This document shows, piece after piece, positions 38,018-50,895 of a DNA stretch of 64,000 bases (position 1 is its first letter; each line of letters starts with the position of its first letter). Under the pieces are notes generated by a model, which saw only the letters and a program-made list of their open reading frames with translations, was not told the origin of the DNA and ran no database searches. Position numbers and translations under genes: made by a program. Where the stretch lies: NCBI RefSeq assembly GCF_910591885.1, contig NC_063285.1:10077395-10141394 (forward strand), given 5' to 3'. Origin of the DNA: Bombus terrestris (lineage: Eukaryota; Arthropoda; Insecta; Hymenoptera; Apidae).

Positions 38018-39285
38018 TATAACGATATATAAATTCTGTTATAGCGAAGAACATAGCTAAACCAATAACCATAAGTTTTCTACGAACTATTTCCTCTTGC
38101 TATGAAAATTAATTAAGTAAAATTCAATTGTTTCAAATCAGTAGCGTTTCGTTATTCGCCAGTGGCTTGATATATTCGAGAATAATTCGTTCGGTCATGC
38201 TGTTCGTTGTAACTAGAGTTCATATAATGAAAGTTTACTGACTCTGCCTGCTACCTACAATTTCTCATTCAAATAATAGGAGTTCACGTTTAGATAAGTG
38301 AATTTAATCCGCAGAAATTCGGTTAACCGGCCACTAACTAGCATATCGAATAAAATATTTCTGCTTCCAAAGGATCCATCAAATTTCCAATGAAAATGCA
38401 TATTAAAGTAAACGAAGTGCAAGTGATCGAGTCAGAGGACCAAATGAATTAACAAATTCTGCAAATTGTATTTCATTCATGCAAATATCTTATCCTGCAA
38501 ACGTATCGTAGCAGCCCTGTAATCTCAATCAATTCCTTAAAAATTGTATAACAGTGAGATGAATATTAAACGTGTTGGTTGGATTATTAAATAGACGAAT
38601 GATAAAATGATAACAGTCGATTATATTAAAATCATCGCAAGTACAAGTGCAGAGATTGTCGTTGCTTGCTCAACTATACCGTTCAACTATACGCTCCTCT
38701 GCTCGACCTTTTGACTCGCTATAATAACTGTCCTAGAGAACACGTTCGTCTATTTGTATGGACCTTCACTGTTATTATGAAAGGTTCAAATGTAACTGCG
38801 GCTGGCGATTAAAAACAACAGCGATGATATGTAGCAAACGAAAACAACGTTGATATGCCAAGGCACAGATGAGTGTGAGTCTTCCGTTGACTCATGTGCC
38901 GCTAGAAGAGCAACGATGTGTTACGTAATGTTGTACATGTATAGCGTAAGAAATATAGCAGATAAGCGAGCACAAAGTGGCATAACAATGTAGCACACAA
39001 GCAATACATCGTTTCATTCTTGTAAAATATGTGCAGCTACTATCTTGCAACTATATAGATGATACAAGAGGCATAGTTGAGAAAGTATGCTAGTAAACTA
39101 ATCATAAGAACATAATGCATAATTACAATTATAATCGTATCGTGTAGGGTCTATTTTGAACTGCCTTCCAGCTCTGCGCAGTTGCACATAGGAAATAAAT
39201 TGGAACAATAATCGTAAAACGTGCGCATAAACAAAAACACGTGCACGTTAAAGCATAATGATAATTATAACTTAAGGTAAACTCT
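38016..39285. other. AT-rich non-coding stretch, nothing recognised
   Basis: Stops in all frames. One perfect AP-1-type TGACTCA lies at 38888-38894. No gene or repeat structure is seen. Confidence 0.5.
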
Positions 39286-39289
39286 ATTA

Positions 39290-40110
39290 ACTATACATGC
39301 AAGCACCTGCATTTATCCTCATAATGCGCATTAATATCAAGCTGTATAGATCTACATGAGTCTTATATTACTCGTATTACCCGTTATCTACTACAACCCT
39401 GTTGTAATTATAATCTGTTGGAAAATATCTGATATTCGATCACGTAGTATAGTGTAATATAGTGGCATGTAATCTCCTCACAGAGACCTGTGTGAATTAG
39501 AATTGCCGGAGGAAAGACGAGGAAGGAGTAGAAAATTAAATTACAATACACGATACCAGTACAATAACGATCCTGATTTTATTTTTATCCTAATTTATTT
39601 ATCCTGATAATCCGCATTAATATCAACCTGCGCAGATCTACGTGCGTCTTACGTTACTCGTATTGCTCCTCGTCTTCTACCTGTTGTAATCCTAATCTGT
39701 TGAAGAAAAGTTCAAGTATCAACAAACGAAGACAAAATATCTGACAATGGATCGCGTAATTTAGTGGCACGTAATCTCCTCACAGAGACCTGTGTGAATT
39801 AGAATTGCTGGAGGAAAGACGAGGGAAGAGTAGAAAATTAAATTACAATACCAGTACAACAACGATATACGTACAGCTACCTGCATTCATCCTGATAATC
39901 CGCATTAATATGAACCTGCACAGATCTACGTGCGTCTTACGTTACTCGTATTGCTCCTCGTCTTCTACCTGTTGTAATCCTAATCTGTTGAAGAGAAGTT
40001 CAAATATCAACAAACGAAGACAAAATATCTGACAATGGATTACGTAATTTAGTGGCACGTAATCTCCTCACAGAGACCTGTGTAAATTAGAATTGCAGGA
40101 GAAAAGACGG
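39290..40110. repeat. tandem array, unit about 288-302 bp, three copies
   Basis: The segment CACAGAGACCTGTG starts at 39479, 39781 and 40069. Each copy also has a CCTGATAATCCGCATTAATAT-like segment and a TGTTGTAATCCTAATCTGTTG-like segment. The first unit is the most diverged, and the second and third share long identical runs. The conserved core is a near-palindrome (CACAGAGACCTGTG). Confidence 0.9.
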
Positions 40111-40985
40111 TACAAAGACCGCGAGTGCCATTCTCCGAAAGGAATCGTCAAGCTAGCACCATAGCGCGTGCAACCGGCCAACATTTCCTCGCGAGCAATC
40201 TTCGAGCCCGGTCCTCCGAACGACTCTTCCGCCGTACGAAAGCATATTTCCAATTTGCTTGGATTCACGGGCTGGCGTGCGTTCCAGTCGAGAGAGCGCA
40301 GCATCGCTGAACCCGGCGTGCTCGAATTAAAAATTAAAATTAAACATTATCTGACCGGCGGATCGCGGTTCGAAATAATTCCAGGCTGAGGTAGCCGGCC
40401 GCGTATCGGAGGAAACAGTTTTTTGCCCGCGAAAAATAAACGCGAACGATTGATAATTACAAGGTGGTGGCCTGGTCTAACAGTAAAACGGTTGCACGAC
40501 TGTTGCTGAACCGCACCTACCGTACGGAAGTGCTGCGCCACCGTTAACGGTTCCATAAGTTTTCACGAGGATGTAGCATCGACAGAAAAAGCACGTAGAC
40601 CGGCACACGCGTTACGCGTGGACGAAGAACCGATCTCACGACGCATCGGCGTGCCTTCGATGATCCCGTCAGCGGACAGCAGAAATGCCAGAGACCGGTG
40701 GTTTCGCCGGCGCGTTTGCAAGAAGCTAGATGACTGGTGTGGGCGTCACGCATCGGCTACCAACAGGAAGCCATGCCTACTTGCACCGAGTTCGAGTTGC
40801 ACAGTTTTCCCTGTGCCTGGTAGCTTCGTTCTCTGTTGCCTATCCCTTCCTCGGGTCCGCCACTGCCTCGCCCTGCACTCCATTTAAAAGTTAAACCGGT
40901 CACTTTGTGACTCGACCGTGAACCAGAAACACCGTGTCCGCATGTGCATCTATTGTCACCGTGCGACCAGGAAAGCGGTCTCCAC
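40111..40985. other. GC-rich stretch, no gene supported
   Basis: CpG-rich with open frames on both strands (up to 89 codons) but no domain or conserved motif. It could be a regulatory island. Confidence 0.45.
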
Positions 40986-41790
40986 CCAGAGGTCACCCGG
41001 GATTTCGGTCCTTGCGCACCTCTGCTATCACGTATCCTCCTTGGGCTATCGCTCCTTTTGCGAATTTTTCAGGTAGTTTTAGGATCCTCAGAATCTGCAT
41101 TCTTCGTATAAAAAGCTTCCTAGAAGAAAGATACACACTCTGCAGCGGCAATTTGTACTGCAAATGCGTTCTCTAATCTCAAGGTCACTGGTATCTTTTT
41201 CGTCGAAAAGCCTATATTTACTTTTTGATACTTTGGTCCTTGCACCGCGTGGATGGCATCGTCGATCTTCACGTTTGTCTCACCTTTAGGTGCATCTTCC
41301 TTTTCTGTCGATTCTTAACGTCTTTCTTTCGATGGATAGAAAAGAAAGAAGATTAGAAAATTCCTTTCGTTGCAACAATTTCCAAATTACAAGTCGAGGT
41401 CGTCGATCTGCTTTCTCGTTTTCTCCTCGTCTAGGTGCATCTTGCTTTTTCCTGAATTTTTCAGCCGGCTTTAAGCGACATACAAGTTTAATTGGTTAGA
41501 TTATCGGTTTGGGTCTCAGACCAGGTCAAACCATCGCCGTCTTTCCTTTAATATTCAGAATTAAAAAATTGATTTCGTCCTGGTAATTGGCAAGTTATGA
41601 CCTCAGGTCACCTGGGATTTCGCTCGTTTCTTTGTGGATTTTTCAGGCAGTTGAAACGCACACTGCTGTTTAATCGATTAGATCGTCAGACTGGGTCGAA
41701 CCGTCGTCGTCTCTCTTGCGATACGCACAATTAGACAATTCATTTTCGCCGGATAATTGGCAAATTATAAGTTGAAAACAACAGCGTGTA
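40985..41790. repeat. degenerate local duplications, unit about 183 bp at the right end
   Basis: An AGGTCACCTGGGATTTCGCTC-like segment occurs at 40990 and 41600. TTTTTCAGGNNG-like segments occur near 41067, 41456 and 41639. After the last two come similar TTAATNGNTTAGATNNTC and GGTAATTGGCAA segments. The copies are ancient. Confidence 0.6.
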
Positions 41791-44700
41791 ATGTCGCAAC
41801 GAGGGACGTAGATTTTTGTTACAATTGATATAGCGACCCGCTGTTGAATCGTTGGTACCTGAGAGCTTGCCACATGATGGATTGCTCAGGTAAAAGTAAC
41901 TTTTCGAACAATAAGATGAATTAGTACAGATAGCAGCGCAAAGCTGACCGACATAGGTCTTGCGTTAATGGATTTCAATGTTATCCTAGATTACTAACTT
42001 CCGACAAATTATACCAACTAAAACAACTTTTGAATAATTCATTGGCCCCAAGTAAATACCGAGGACAATAGAAATGCAACGTCTCATTTTCTTTTTATTA
42101 TATCATTATTATTATCATTTTTTTAAATAAGACGAGTACCCAGGCGAATGGATACAGGTGCAAATGATTTTTCAGTAGGATTTTTCTTACGAAATACAGG
42201 CTGTTAGGTTCAAGGTGTCGTTGGCCATTTGTGTCGAACATTATCAAAGAAAGAAATAATGAATTGTTGATCATTATTATTATTATGCAAATAAATGAGC
42301 CAACTAACGTGCAATTATCCTTGTGGAAAAATAAGGAAAAGCTATAGAACAAGGTGTTTCCATGGTCGGCTTAATTCTCCAGAAAATCGACTGTGAATAT
42401 TTATCAAGTATACGCGAACATGACGAAACCTGGACTGGACGGGACTAAATGATCGACAGCACGTCATTCTACGTCGTAAAAATAAGGCGAGGACGTGGAA
42501 TAGAATTTTTTCTCAAGACGCCTTGCTCGCGAAAAAATAAATTTGACAATTTATCATACGCGTGCAAGTACCAGATCGATTCACAAGCGACGAACACGTT
42601 CGAACTGAATTTTCTCGAAAATAAAGCGTCAAACGGAAAAATTCTATTCCATATTTGTTGCTCGCTCTCGCTTCTACGATAACGTCCCATTGCTCGTTTG
42701 CCAATTATCCGCTCGGTAATTAGCCACGTTCGTATATTTCATATACCTGAGCTTATTTCATAAGTTTGCAAACTCGATTTTCTCGAAAACCAGGCCGAGA
42801 CCGAGAAAATTTTATTCCACGTTATTTTCCTATTTTTCCATACGCAATCACGTTGTGCCTCCTTTTACCTGTTGTTCCACCCGTATATATACACAGTCCA
42901 AGTGTTAAATCTTATCTCGATCCCGAAACGAACGAGCAACATCCTCGCAAGGCTACTAATTGTCCTCGTCGTATCGTTCCGTGGCCGGTTGATCCGCGGC
43001 AACTTGCACTTCTTGTTTCGTTTCGAAGAACCGGTCGCTTGTAATGGCTTTTCTTACGGACGATAACGAAAAGTCGCCGCTTGCGAAAGAATATCGAAAT
43101 ATCGTGTGGCGTACGTACGTTAGGCGCGGCCACAGAAATTTCCACCACTTTCGACGAGCCTAAATCGTGTGAATCGTATCGCTGGACCACCGTGGTCGCG
43201 TATCGTTTCCATTCTAACGGTGAATCTGCTCTTCTCCTTCTTTTTCACCTCCTCTCTCTCTCTGTCTCTGTCTTTCTCTCCTTTACTTTATTCCTCCTTT
43301 CTCGTTCCATGTCCGCATCTATGCTGCATTCTGTAGCCGGCAGCTGTCCTAGGAATCGGCCTATTTCAGAACGTGGCAGGACCAGTTGCTTCATTTTTAG
43401 ACGCAAGGGGACCCGGTGACCGCGCCACGAAGTCATCTGGACTATGCGAACGACGTTTTCTGGATTCTACGAGAAACGAAAAATTTAGCGAATAGGAATT
43501 TTCCTTCCGCGAATCTTCGTGGCAGATTTTGGAAATTTCCGCGATTGCAATCTCGCGGAACTGCGAGATAGAAACTTTTTGCCGCGCGGAAATTAAAAAT
43601 TCCCGCCAGGGCAACCTGAAACTCGCGATATTCTAGTTGCCCCTCCCCCCGTAAACGTGAATTAGAATTAGTTCCACTGCATGAAACTATTTTATTCCTC
43701 GAGATTTTAATCTCGGTCGTTAGACGCGACGATATCCGAAAGCAGCCGGAGGAATTCGAAATCTGTGGAATTTTAATCGGGCATGGAAATGCGAGATTTT
43801 CAGAACGGCGCTTCTGAAGCTTCCCTTAATCGCCGATTAATCAGAATCGACGATCTTTTGGAAATAAACGTTTCTCGACATCTTCGGTATATCGTATGCT
43901 CCAAGCATGCTGGATTTTTTATTCAACCTGTAAGTCGGCTTCCAAACTAACCGAAGTGCTGTTGATTCAATCTCCCTGCTTTGCCTATGTGAACGTTTTA
44001 TTATTTGAATGAGAAATCGCGAATAGTAAATCAGTAAACTGCATGAACTCCAGTTATATGGACTGTTTGTCTCCCAAAGGGTTCACGGTAGAACGGGAAG
44101 GTTGGTTGTAATCTGGCAGAAGTTTGCGCAAATATTTTACATCCATTAAAGATACTCTGTAACGTATGAGTATTTTTAGTCGGCGATTTAACACTGATTC
44201 AACAATGAAATAATAACATTGAAAATTTAATTTCAAATTCTACGCTCATCCTTTTTATCCCTTTCGTTCGTCTGACTTTATGTAAATTTTTCTATTAAAA
44301 AAAAATCGAGAAATTCCTTAATCGGATAATATAAGAATTTACGTACAGTATTGACGAACAAAATGAGCAACAATAAACAAACGTAATTATAACTAAAATG
44401 TACCTATCATGATTCATGAATCGCGAAGGATTTAAATAGCTGTGCGATAGACACGTATAATGGAATATAAAGAATGAATTTTGTTACAGTCTACGGAATA
44501 TAAAATTTCAATGACTGCAGAGTGCATGCAGAGGTCTATTTTAGAATCCATTACAAGTAGGATCTATTTAACAAATTTTGGAGGCAAGAAAGTCGGAGAA
44601 ATATAGGAGCCGTGACCGAAGCAGAGATTTCAATTTCTCGTGACAAAAATAGAAAATAAAAAGTGTATGCTGTGTGGGATAAAAATCATGTTTGTATCCT

Positions 44701-46494
44701 GATCTATGTAATTCGTTCCAATTTCTGGGCTAAAGCTGTTGCTATATCGTACACGCCTGTTTTAAGAATCGAAATCAACCTGATCGCTGTTCCATTTAAA
44801 TTCTCCCAGTAATACGATTCTAATGAAAATGATGTTGATGCATAAGCGTGAAAGTTGTATTTTGCGTGCCAAATATCGTCGAATTAATTTTCGAATTACA
44901 GGGATGAGCGATCTCTTGATATTTTACACGATGTTTACAATTTTATTTTCAAATTCCTACTTCGTGTTATATTTTTTCCGCAATGATGTAATGACTTTCG
45001 CAACGATAACTAAAAGAATAATATAATGAATTTTATTTTGTATTTTATGTACTCAAACTGAGAACAACTTTGTATCGAGGCTACTTATACCGATAGCAGT
45101 GAAAGTGACTGGTACTTGTCGAAGTGTAAAAGGGTGCTGCAATCCGTTTATCGAAGCCCAATTAACCAGTTGCCTCGTTTTCTACAACTTGCCACACGTT
45201 TCTCAAATTTCTACCGCGTATCGTTCGATGCGACGATATCGGTCATCAGGAAAATTCCGGATCGATCGCTGGATCGCTAGATGCCAACGCTAGAAATGCC
45301 ACAGCAGTCGAAACCACTGGTTCTACAATTTTATAAATGTGTCAACCCTCGTTTAGGGATCCCACTGCCAGATGAATTAAAAATAGCAAAAATGTACTAC
45401 ATAACATGGAATTGCTTCCGTAATAAAGCAATAAATCAATAAATATACAAATATCCTATTATTAGGCATTTTTTAAAGAGCAGTGATTTTCACTGGTTTT
45501 GGTAGAAATAGCTTCGTGATGACTCTAGTGTTAATCGTAAGTTCAGCTTTTCAAAAGTAGATGATAAATAAAATAGATAAAAGTAGATAAATAAATTCCC
45601 TATTTCTATGTTTACCAAAATTTGGTCACTGCCTTAACACAACCAACTTTTAAACGTTTTAAACGCAACCCTTTAATGGCACAATCATTCGCACGATGAC
45701 GAAGAGCGACTGGATCTTCTCCGAAAAATTGAAAATGTCCGTCCCCCAGCAAACTTTTTATTCCTCATCGAGCTTTTTACGCCGATTGAGAAATTCGAAG
45801 AACGTTGGCGCGGCCATCCTTCAGCGCGCTATTATTTTGATAAATGCACGCGCTTTCTACAGCGAGTCACTTAGTCACGTAGAAGCCAGATTTATTCTCG
45901 CGTATATGCGTGCGTGTAGGTGTACGTATAACGCAACGACATTGATTCGTTACTTGGCAGTCATTTTTTGCGCAGAAGAATTATTATAAATGTGCGTGGC
46001 ATTCAGATCCGCCGGAAGTTAATAGTTACACGAGGCAAGTTAATGGCCTCGGCGTAATACCCCTGTAACAGAAATTAAGTCGGGTTCAAAGGGAACGTAG
46101 AAACGCAGCGAACGTGGCAAACTACGACGATGCGCTGTATCGACGCAAAGGCCAAACAATTCGTTTGGGAAAACGTGATGAAAACAGACGCGAGTCTGCG
46201 TTTTTCATCGGGTTTCCACTGTAACACGCGCATTGAAATGATAACGCTCAACGTGTAACACTCAATAATAACAACTCGACCAAAATATTTAATATTACAA
46301 TTTTATAATAAGTAAATTTCTGAGCTACATCTGATGTTTTCTGTAAGGCTGTTCAAACTTATTGCACTGGGCACGTATATAGCGAGATATGTTGTTGACG
46401 AATGAATTTTTATTTTAGGAAAAATCTGGAAGAAATTACTTCTATGCTTCGTACAAAAGAAGAGTATATATATATACTTGTTGTTAATATAATT
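41791..46494. other. non-coding stretch, no gene seen
   Basis: AT-rich with a GC-richer part at 42.8-43.6 kb that contains a CT microsatellite near 43250-43290. An old duplication of about 170 bp links a GAATTTTCTCGAAAA segment near 42607 with CGATTTTCTCGAAAA near 42776. Frames are short or overlap on both strands. Confidence 0.5.
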
Positions 46495-47945
46495 GTTTTT
46501 TAAACAAATGAAGCTCCATGATTTCGTGTAATTAACTAATAAATATTATTTAATCCTGCAAATACTATAATAATAAATTATCTATGTTTCTCATTTATTT
46601 TTCTCTATTTTGCACGCTAATGATTTTATCAAACGCTAAACATATAAATAAATAAATAGATGAGGACAAAAGAGGAATACTAAATAAATTTTCTAAACAA
46701 ATGAAGCTCCTTAACTTTATGTAACTAGCTAATAAATATTATTTAATCCTGCAAACACTATAATAATAAATTATCTATGTTTCCCGCTTATTAAACATAT
46801 AAATAAATAAATAGATGACAACAAAAAAGGAATACGAAACAAATTTTCTAAACAAATAAAGCTCTTTGACCTCATGTAATTGATTAATAAATATTATTTA
46901 ATCCTGCAAACACTATAATAATAAATTATCTATGTTTCCCGTTTATTAAACATATAAATAAATAAATAGATGACAACAAAAAAGGAATACTAAATAAATT
47001 TTCTAAACAAATAAAGCTCTTCGACCTCATGTAATTGACTAATAAATATTATCTAATCCTGCAAACACTATAATAATAAGTTATCTATGTTTCTCATTTA
47101 TTTTTCTCTATTTTGCTCGCTAATGATTTTATCAAACGCTAAACATATAAATAAATAAATAAATAGATGAGGACAAAAGAGGAATACTAAACAAATTTTC
47201 TAAACAAATAAAGCTCTTCGACCTCATGTAATTGACTAATAAATATTATTTAATCCTGCAAACACTATAATAATAAATTATCTATGTTTCCCATTTATTT
47301 TTCTCTATTTTGCTCGCTAATGATTTTATCAAACGCTAAACATATAAATAAATAAATAAATAGATGAGGACAAAAGAGGAATACTAAACAAATTTTCTAA
47401 ACAAATAAAGCTCTTCGACCTCATGTAATTGACTAATAAATATTATTTAATCCTGCAAACACTATAATAATAAATTATCTATGTTTCCCATTTATTTTTC
47501 TCTATTTTGCTCGCTAATGATTTTATCAAACGCTAAACATATAAATAAATAAATAAATAGATGAGGACAAAAGAGGAATACTAAACAAATTTTCTAAACA
47601 AATAAAGCTCTTCGACCTCATGTAATTGACTAATAAATATTATTTAATCCTGCAAACACTATAATAATAAATTATCTATGTTCCTCATTTATTTTTCTCT
47701 ATTTTGCTCGCTAATGATTTTATCAAACGCTAAACATATAAATAAATAAATAAATAGATGAGGACAAAAGAGGAATACTAAATAAATTTTCTAAACAAGT
47801 GAAGCTCCTTAACTTTATGTAACTAGCTAATAAATATTATTTAATCCTGCAAACACTATAATAATAAATTATCTATGTTTCCCATTTATTAAACATATAA
47901 ATAAATAAATAGATGAGGACAAAAGAGGAATACGAAACAGGCATG
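46495..47945. repeat. eight-copy tandem array with two unit sizes (about 197 and 155 bp)
   Basis: Units begin with AAACAAATNAAGCTC at 46502, 46695, 46850, 47005, 47202, 47399, 47596 and 47793, giving spacings of 193, 155, 155, 197, 197, 197 and 197. Short units lack about 42 bases around TTTTTCTCTATTTTGCTCGC. Units 2 and 8 share private variants (CTTAACTTTATGTAACTAGC), which suggests a 1,098-bp higher-order duplication. Confidence 0.95.
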
Positions 47946-48009
47946 GTAACAGCCATAAGATAAATTGAAAAAGTTATGGTACAAAAGTTAATATCCTTAA
48001 TTAGGGAAA

Positions 48010-48260
48010 TTTCACCTGCGAATAACCGTCATAAATGATTAAAACCTTTTTGATTACCGGTAATCGTTATCGATGACGGGAATTTTATTTTGGTTACGAA
48101 TAACCATTATCGATGACGGGAATTTGATTTCGGTTACCAGTAACCAATATAAATGACCGAAATCTTTTTTGCTTACCGCAGTAACGATGACTGGAATTTT
48201 ATTTTGTTCACCGATAACCATTATCGATGGCGAAAATTTTTTCTCGTTCTGCAGTCGACT
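48010..48260. repeat. 40-bp tandem array with palindromic GGTTACC/GGTAACC cores
   Basis: CGATGACGGG-like anchors start at 48071, 48111, 48151, 48185 and 48225, spaced 40, 40, 34 and 40. An earlier degenerate unit lies near 48018. Each unit carries an imperfect dyad such as GGTTACCAGTAACC. A related dyad (GGTTACTGGTAACC) lies apart from the array near 48680. The short minus-strand frame over it is a repeat artefact. Confidence 0.85.
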
Positions 48261-49610
48261 GTTATCGATTATTATTAACATTACTGATGGTTAGTGTACG
48301 TATTCGTTGACAACGTGAAGGCAATTAATTAGAAAACTTATAACTTTTATTAAGCGGAATAACGATATGAAAATACGTGAAACAAAGAATCAAGATAAAT
48401 AAAACAAAGAAGAAGATGCAGTTGCACTACAACAGTTTTATTTCGCGTTAATATTCGACTAACGATGTCTCCTATTCCGTTCTTTCTTTCCTATATTTTC
48501 ATGTCGTTTCTTTTATTTATAAAATCTTTAATCTTAATCTTTTCTACCTTGTCAATGAACACGTTCTAACTAACGTTCTAATGTGACTGGGAAAAATCTT
48601 TGTCAAATGAACGTTGTTAGCGGTAGCCAAACAAATGTTGCTCATTGATAATGATTATTCTTATGCAAAATAAAAATTCTGGTTACTGGTAACCGAGGAA
48701 AATTCCGGTTATCTGTAGCGATTACTATCGATCACTATGTAACTATTACTATCTTAATCGCTCGGTTTGCTTTCTAAGTTTCTTTCGGATTTATCGACGA
48801 ACCGGTTCCGCCTAAATGAGAGTTCATTTTTGCTGAATCGTGTGCTTGCAAGGAAACGTCATTTTGCATCTCTGATACAAACTCCGTGAAATGGTTCGCT
48901 AGGACAAAACGATTTCGTGCGTGTGCTTACGTAACAATTTCGCAACGCGCAATTATAATGTGAGAAGATGGCAGACAGGAGATAAACCCGTAGACAGACA
49001 GACACACGCGCAAACACAAAAACACACACTCTCCTATCCTTTTATTCCCCGTGCAAGAGGATTAAGTGTCGCTGCGATCCTGTTGGAAGCCCGGATCGTC
49101 AACCACGTCCCATTTCCTGCGGAAGGATTAGGTTCGAAAAATCGGGAATTCGATGAGCCACGTGGGGTGGATTTCGATTACGAGACAAGGCGAACTGCAA
49201 ATCTCGCGATGCCACCGGCTCCTAATCGCCGGTCTTCTTATTCCGCCGTGGCGATCCAACGGTACATTGCTGACTCTCGAGATGCGAGACGAAGAAGAAT
49301 TTATACAGCGACGCGGTCGTATTATCCGAGGGCTGCGGATTCGATCCGGCGCCGATTGCCTAACTGTACGCCCTGGATCCCCAATTTGTGAGTGGCGGAG
49401 CTCAGCCAAGGGCTGCAAAAGTGTTTTCCCGCTGACTATAATGGTACTTGATGGCAATGTCACAGTTTTCGCCAGCCTCGACCTTTGTATTTTTCTGAAA
49501 GAAATTTCAAACGGCAGAGACTTCCGAGAAATGTGAGAAATTGTTCGATGAGTTTTCCAAACTTGGACACTGCGCGACGAGGAAAGTAACGTGAAAATTG
49601 TTAAGCTACT
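48261..49610. other. non-coding stretch; GC-richer at 48.9-49.4 kb
   Basis: Frames at 48921-49391 (plus), 49153-49536 (plus) and 49128-49646 (minus) overlap one another. None has a recognisable domain. A CA-rich run lies near 48995-49030. Confidence 0.5.
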
Positions 49611-49612
49611 TC

Positions 49613-50165
49613 TCATTCGACATCTGAAAACTAAAGAAAACAGCACCGATATTTAGTCATCGCTTTGTAACAGACTGTATAACATAATTTTGTTCGCAAG
49701 TTCGTATAACCACCAGCTACTGTGCAATGAAAAATGGGAAAGTGGAGGGTAGACAATTTTTATTTAATTTTCAGAAGCACGGTATAATAGTACACATACG
49801 TAGGATGGAAATAATTTTCAGGGAAATTGAAATCGCCTCTAACATTAAATCTATGTTCTTGCATTAATAATGTTAAAATTGTTTATGTAAAATGTCTTAT
49901 TCGACACCTGAAAACTAAAGAAAACAGCACCGATATTTAGTCATCGCTTTGTAACAACCTGTATAACATAATTTTGTTCGCAAATTCGTATGACCACGGA
50001 CTGTAACAGTGCAATGAAAAATGGGAAAGTGGAGGGTAGACAATTTTTATTTAATTTTGAGAAGCACGGTATAATAGTACACATACGTAGGATGGAAATA
50101 ATTTCCAGGGAAATTGAAATCGCTTCTAACATTAAATCTGTGTTCATGTATTAATATTTGACGTA
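49613..50165. repeat. 284-bp tandem duplication
   Basis: The segment TCGACATCTGAAAACTAAAG at 49617 recurs as TCGACACCTGAAAACTAAAG at 49901. The two copies stay highly similar through GTGGAGGGTAGACAATTTTT and ATACGTAGGATGGAAATAAT. The second copy ends around 50150-50165. Confidence 0.95.
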
Positions 50166-50299
50166 TCTATGTTCAAAATCCTTAGAAACTGTTCTTTCAC
50201 CTTAATTAACAACAAAAATATAATTAAACCGTAAAAGTGATTCTTTTTCAATCCAGGCGTAGTACGTATATTAATAATAAAAGAAGGAATGTGGAGGGA

Positions 50300-50720
50300 G
50301 AACTTGAACTTCGTAATAAAATTATCCAAGGTAGAATCAAGCATAAATTACCTGGAATAAAGGTTTGATTTAATTTTTCCAAGCTATTCCTACCAGCCTT
50401 TGCGTCGTGTTTTCGATCCTCCTTTTGCGCCAATATTCCCATCTTTTGGCATTAGCGTTCGAACATATCCGCGTGTAAAATAGCCACAAACTGTACTTCC
50501 ATCTTAGCTGACCACAAAAGTATTTTATTTTTGTATTTTTTAAATCCAAGTACCATGCTTGCACCAATTTCGACTTTACAACGATATTATCCAAGCTACA
50601 AAGTCAAACACAAATTACCTGAAATAAAGCTAGGATTTGATTTTTTCCAACCACTTCCACCACCAGCCTTGTGCATCGTGTTCTCGATCGTTATTTTGCA
50701 CGTGTACCAAGTTTTGATTG
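50300..50720. repeat. old direct duplication, about 264 bp apart
   Basis: TTATCCAAGGTAGAATCAAG at 50323 and TTATCCAAGCTACAAAGTCA at 50587 start two similar segments that continue through AAATTACCTG, AATAAAG and CGTGTTNTCGATC. They are diverged by substitutions and small gaps. Confidence 0.75.
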
Positions 50721-50874
50721 GCTTTGATCGCCTGCCAGATAATCCGTGTCAATTATCAAGTTCTGTACGAGGCTAAGAATGGTGCTCGCTCTTACGAAAA
50801 TAGACGTATTTACACGGGATACGCCATAATAATAGCAATTGTATTATACATCGCATGGTATCGTGACTGGCGTT

Positions 50875-50895
50875 AAAAAAAAAAAAAAAAAAAAA
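50875..50895. repeat. A21 homopolymer
   Basis: 21 consecutive A followed by GAAAATGAAAAATG. It could be a retrotransposed tail, but no element or target-site duplication is recognisable around it. Confidence 0.95.

Noticed and set aside
40360..40385. GGTTCGAAAT as a tRNA B box
   Set aside because: No matching A box, acceptor stem or cloverleaf can be formed around it.
48921..49646. Three overlapping frames of 127-172 codons on both strands as possible genes
   Set aside because: They overlap each other in GC-richer DNA, have no recognisable domain, and their composition (Arg/Ser/Ile-rich) fits chance frames.
50875..50895. A21 run as the tail of a retrotransposed copy
   Set aside because: No upstream element sequence and no flanking direct repeat were found.
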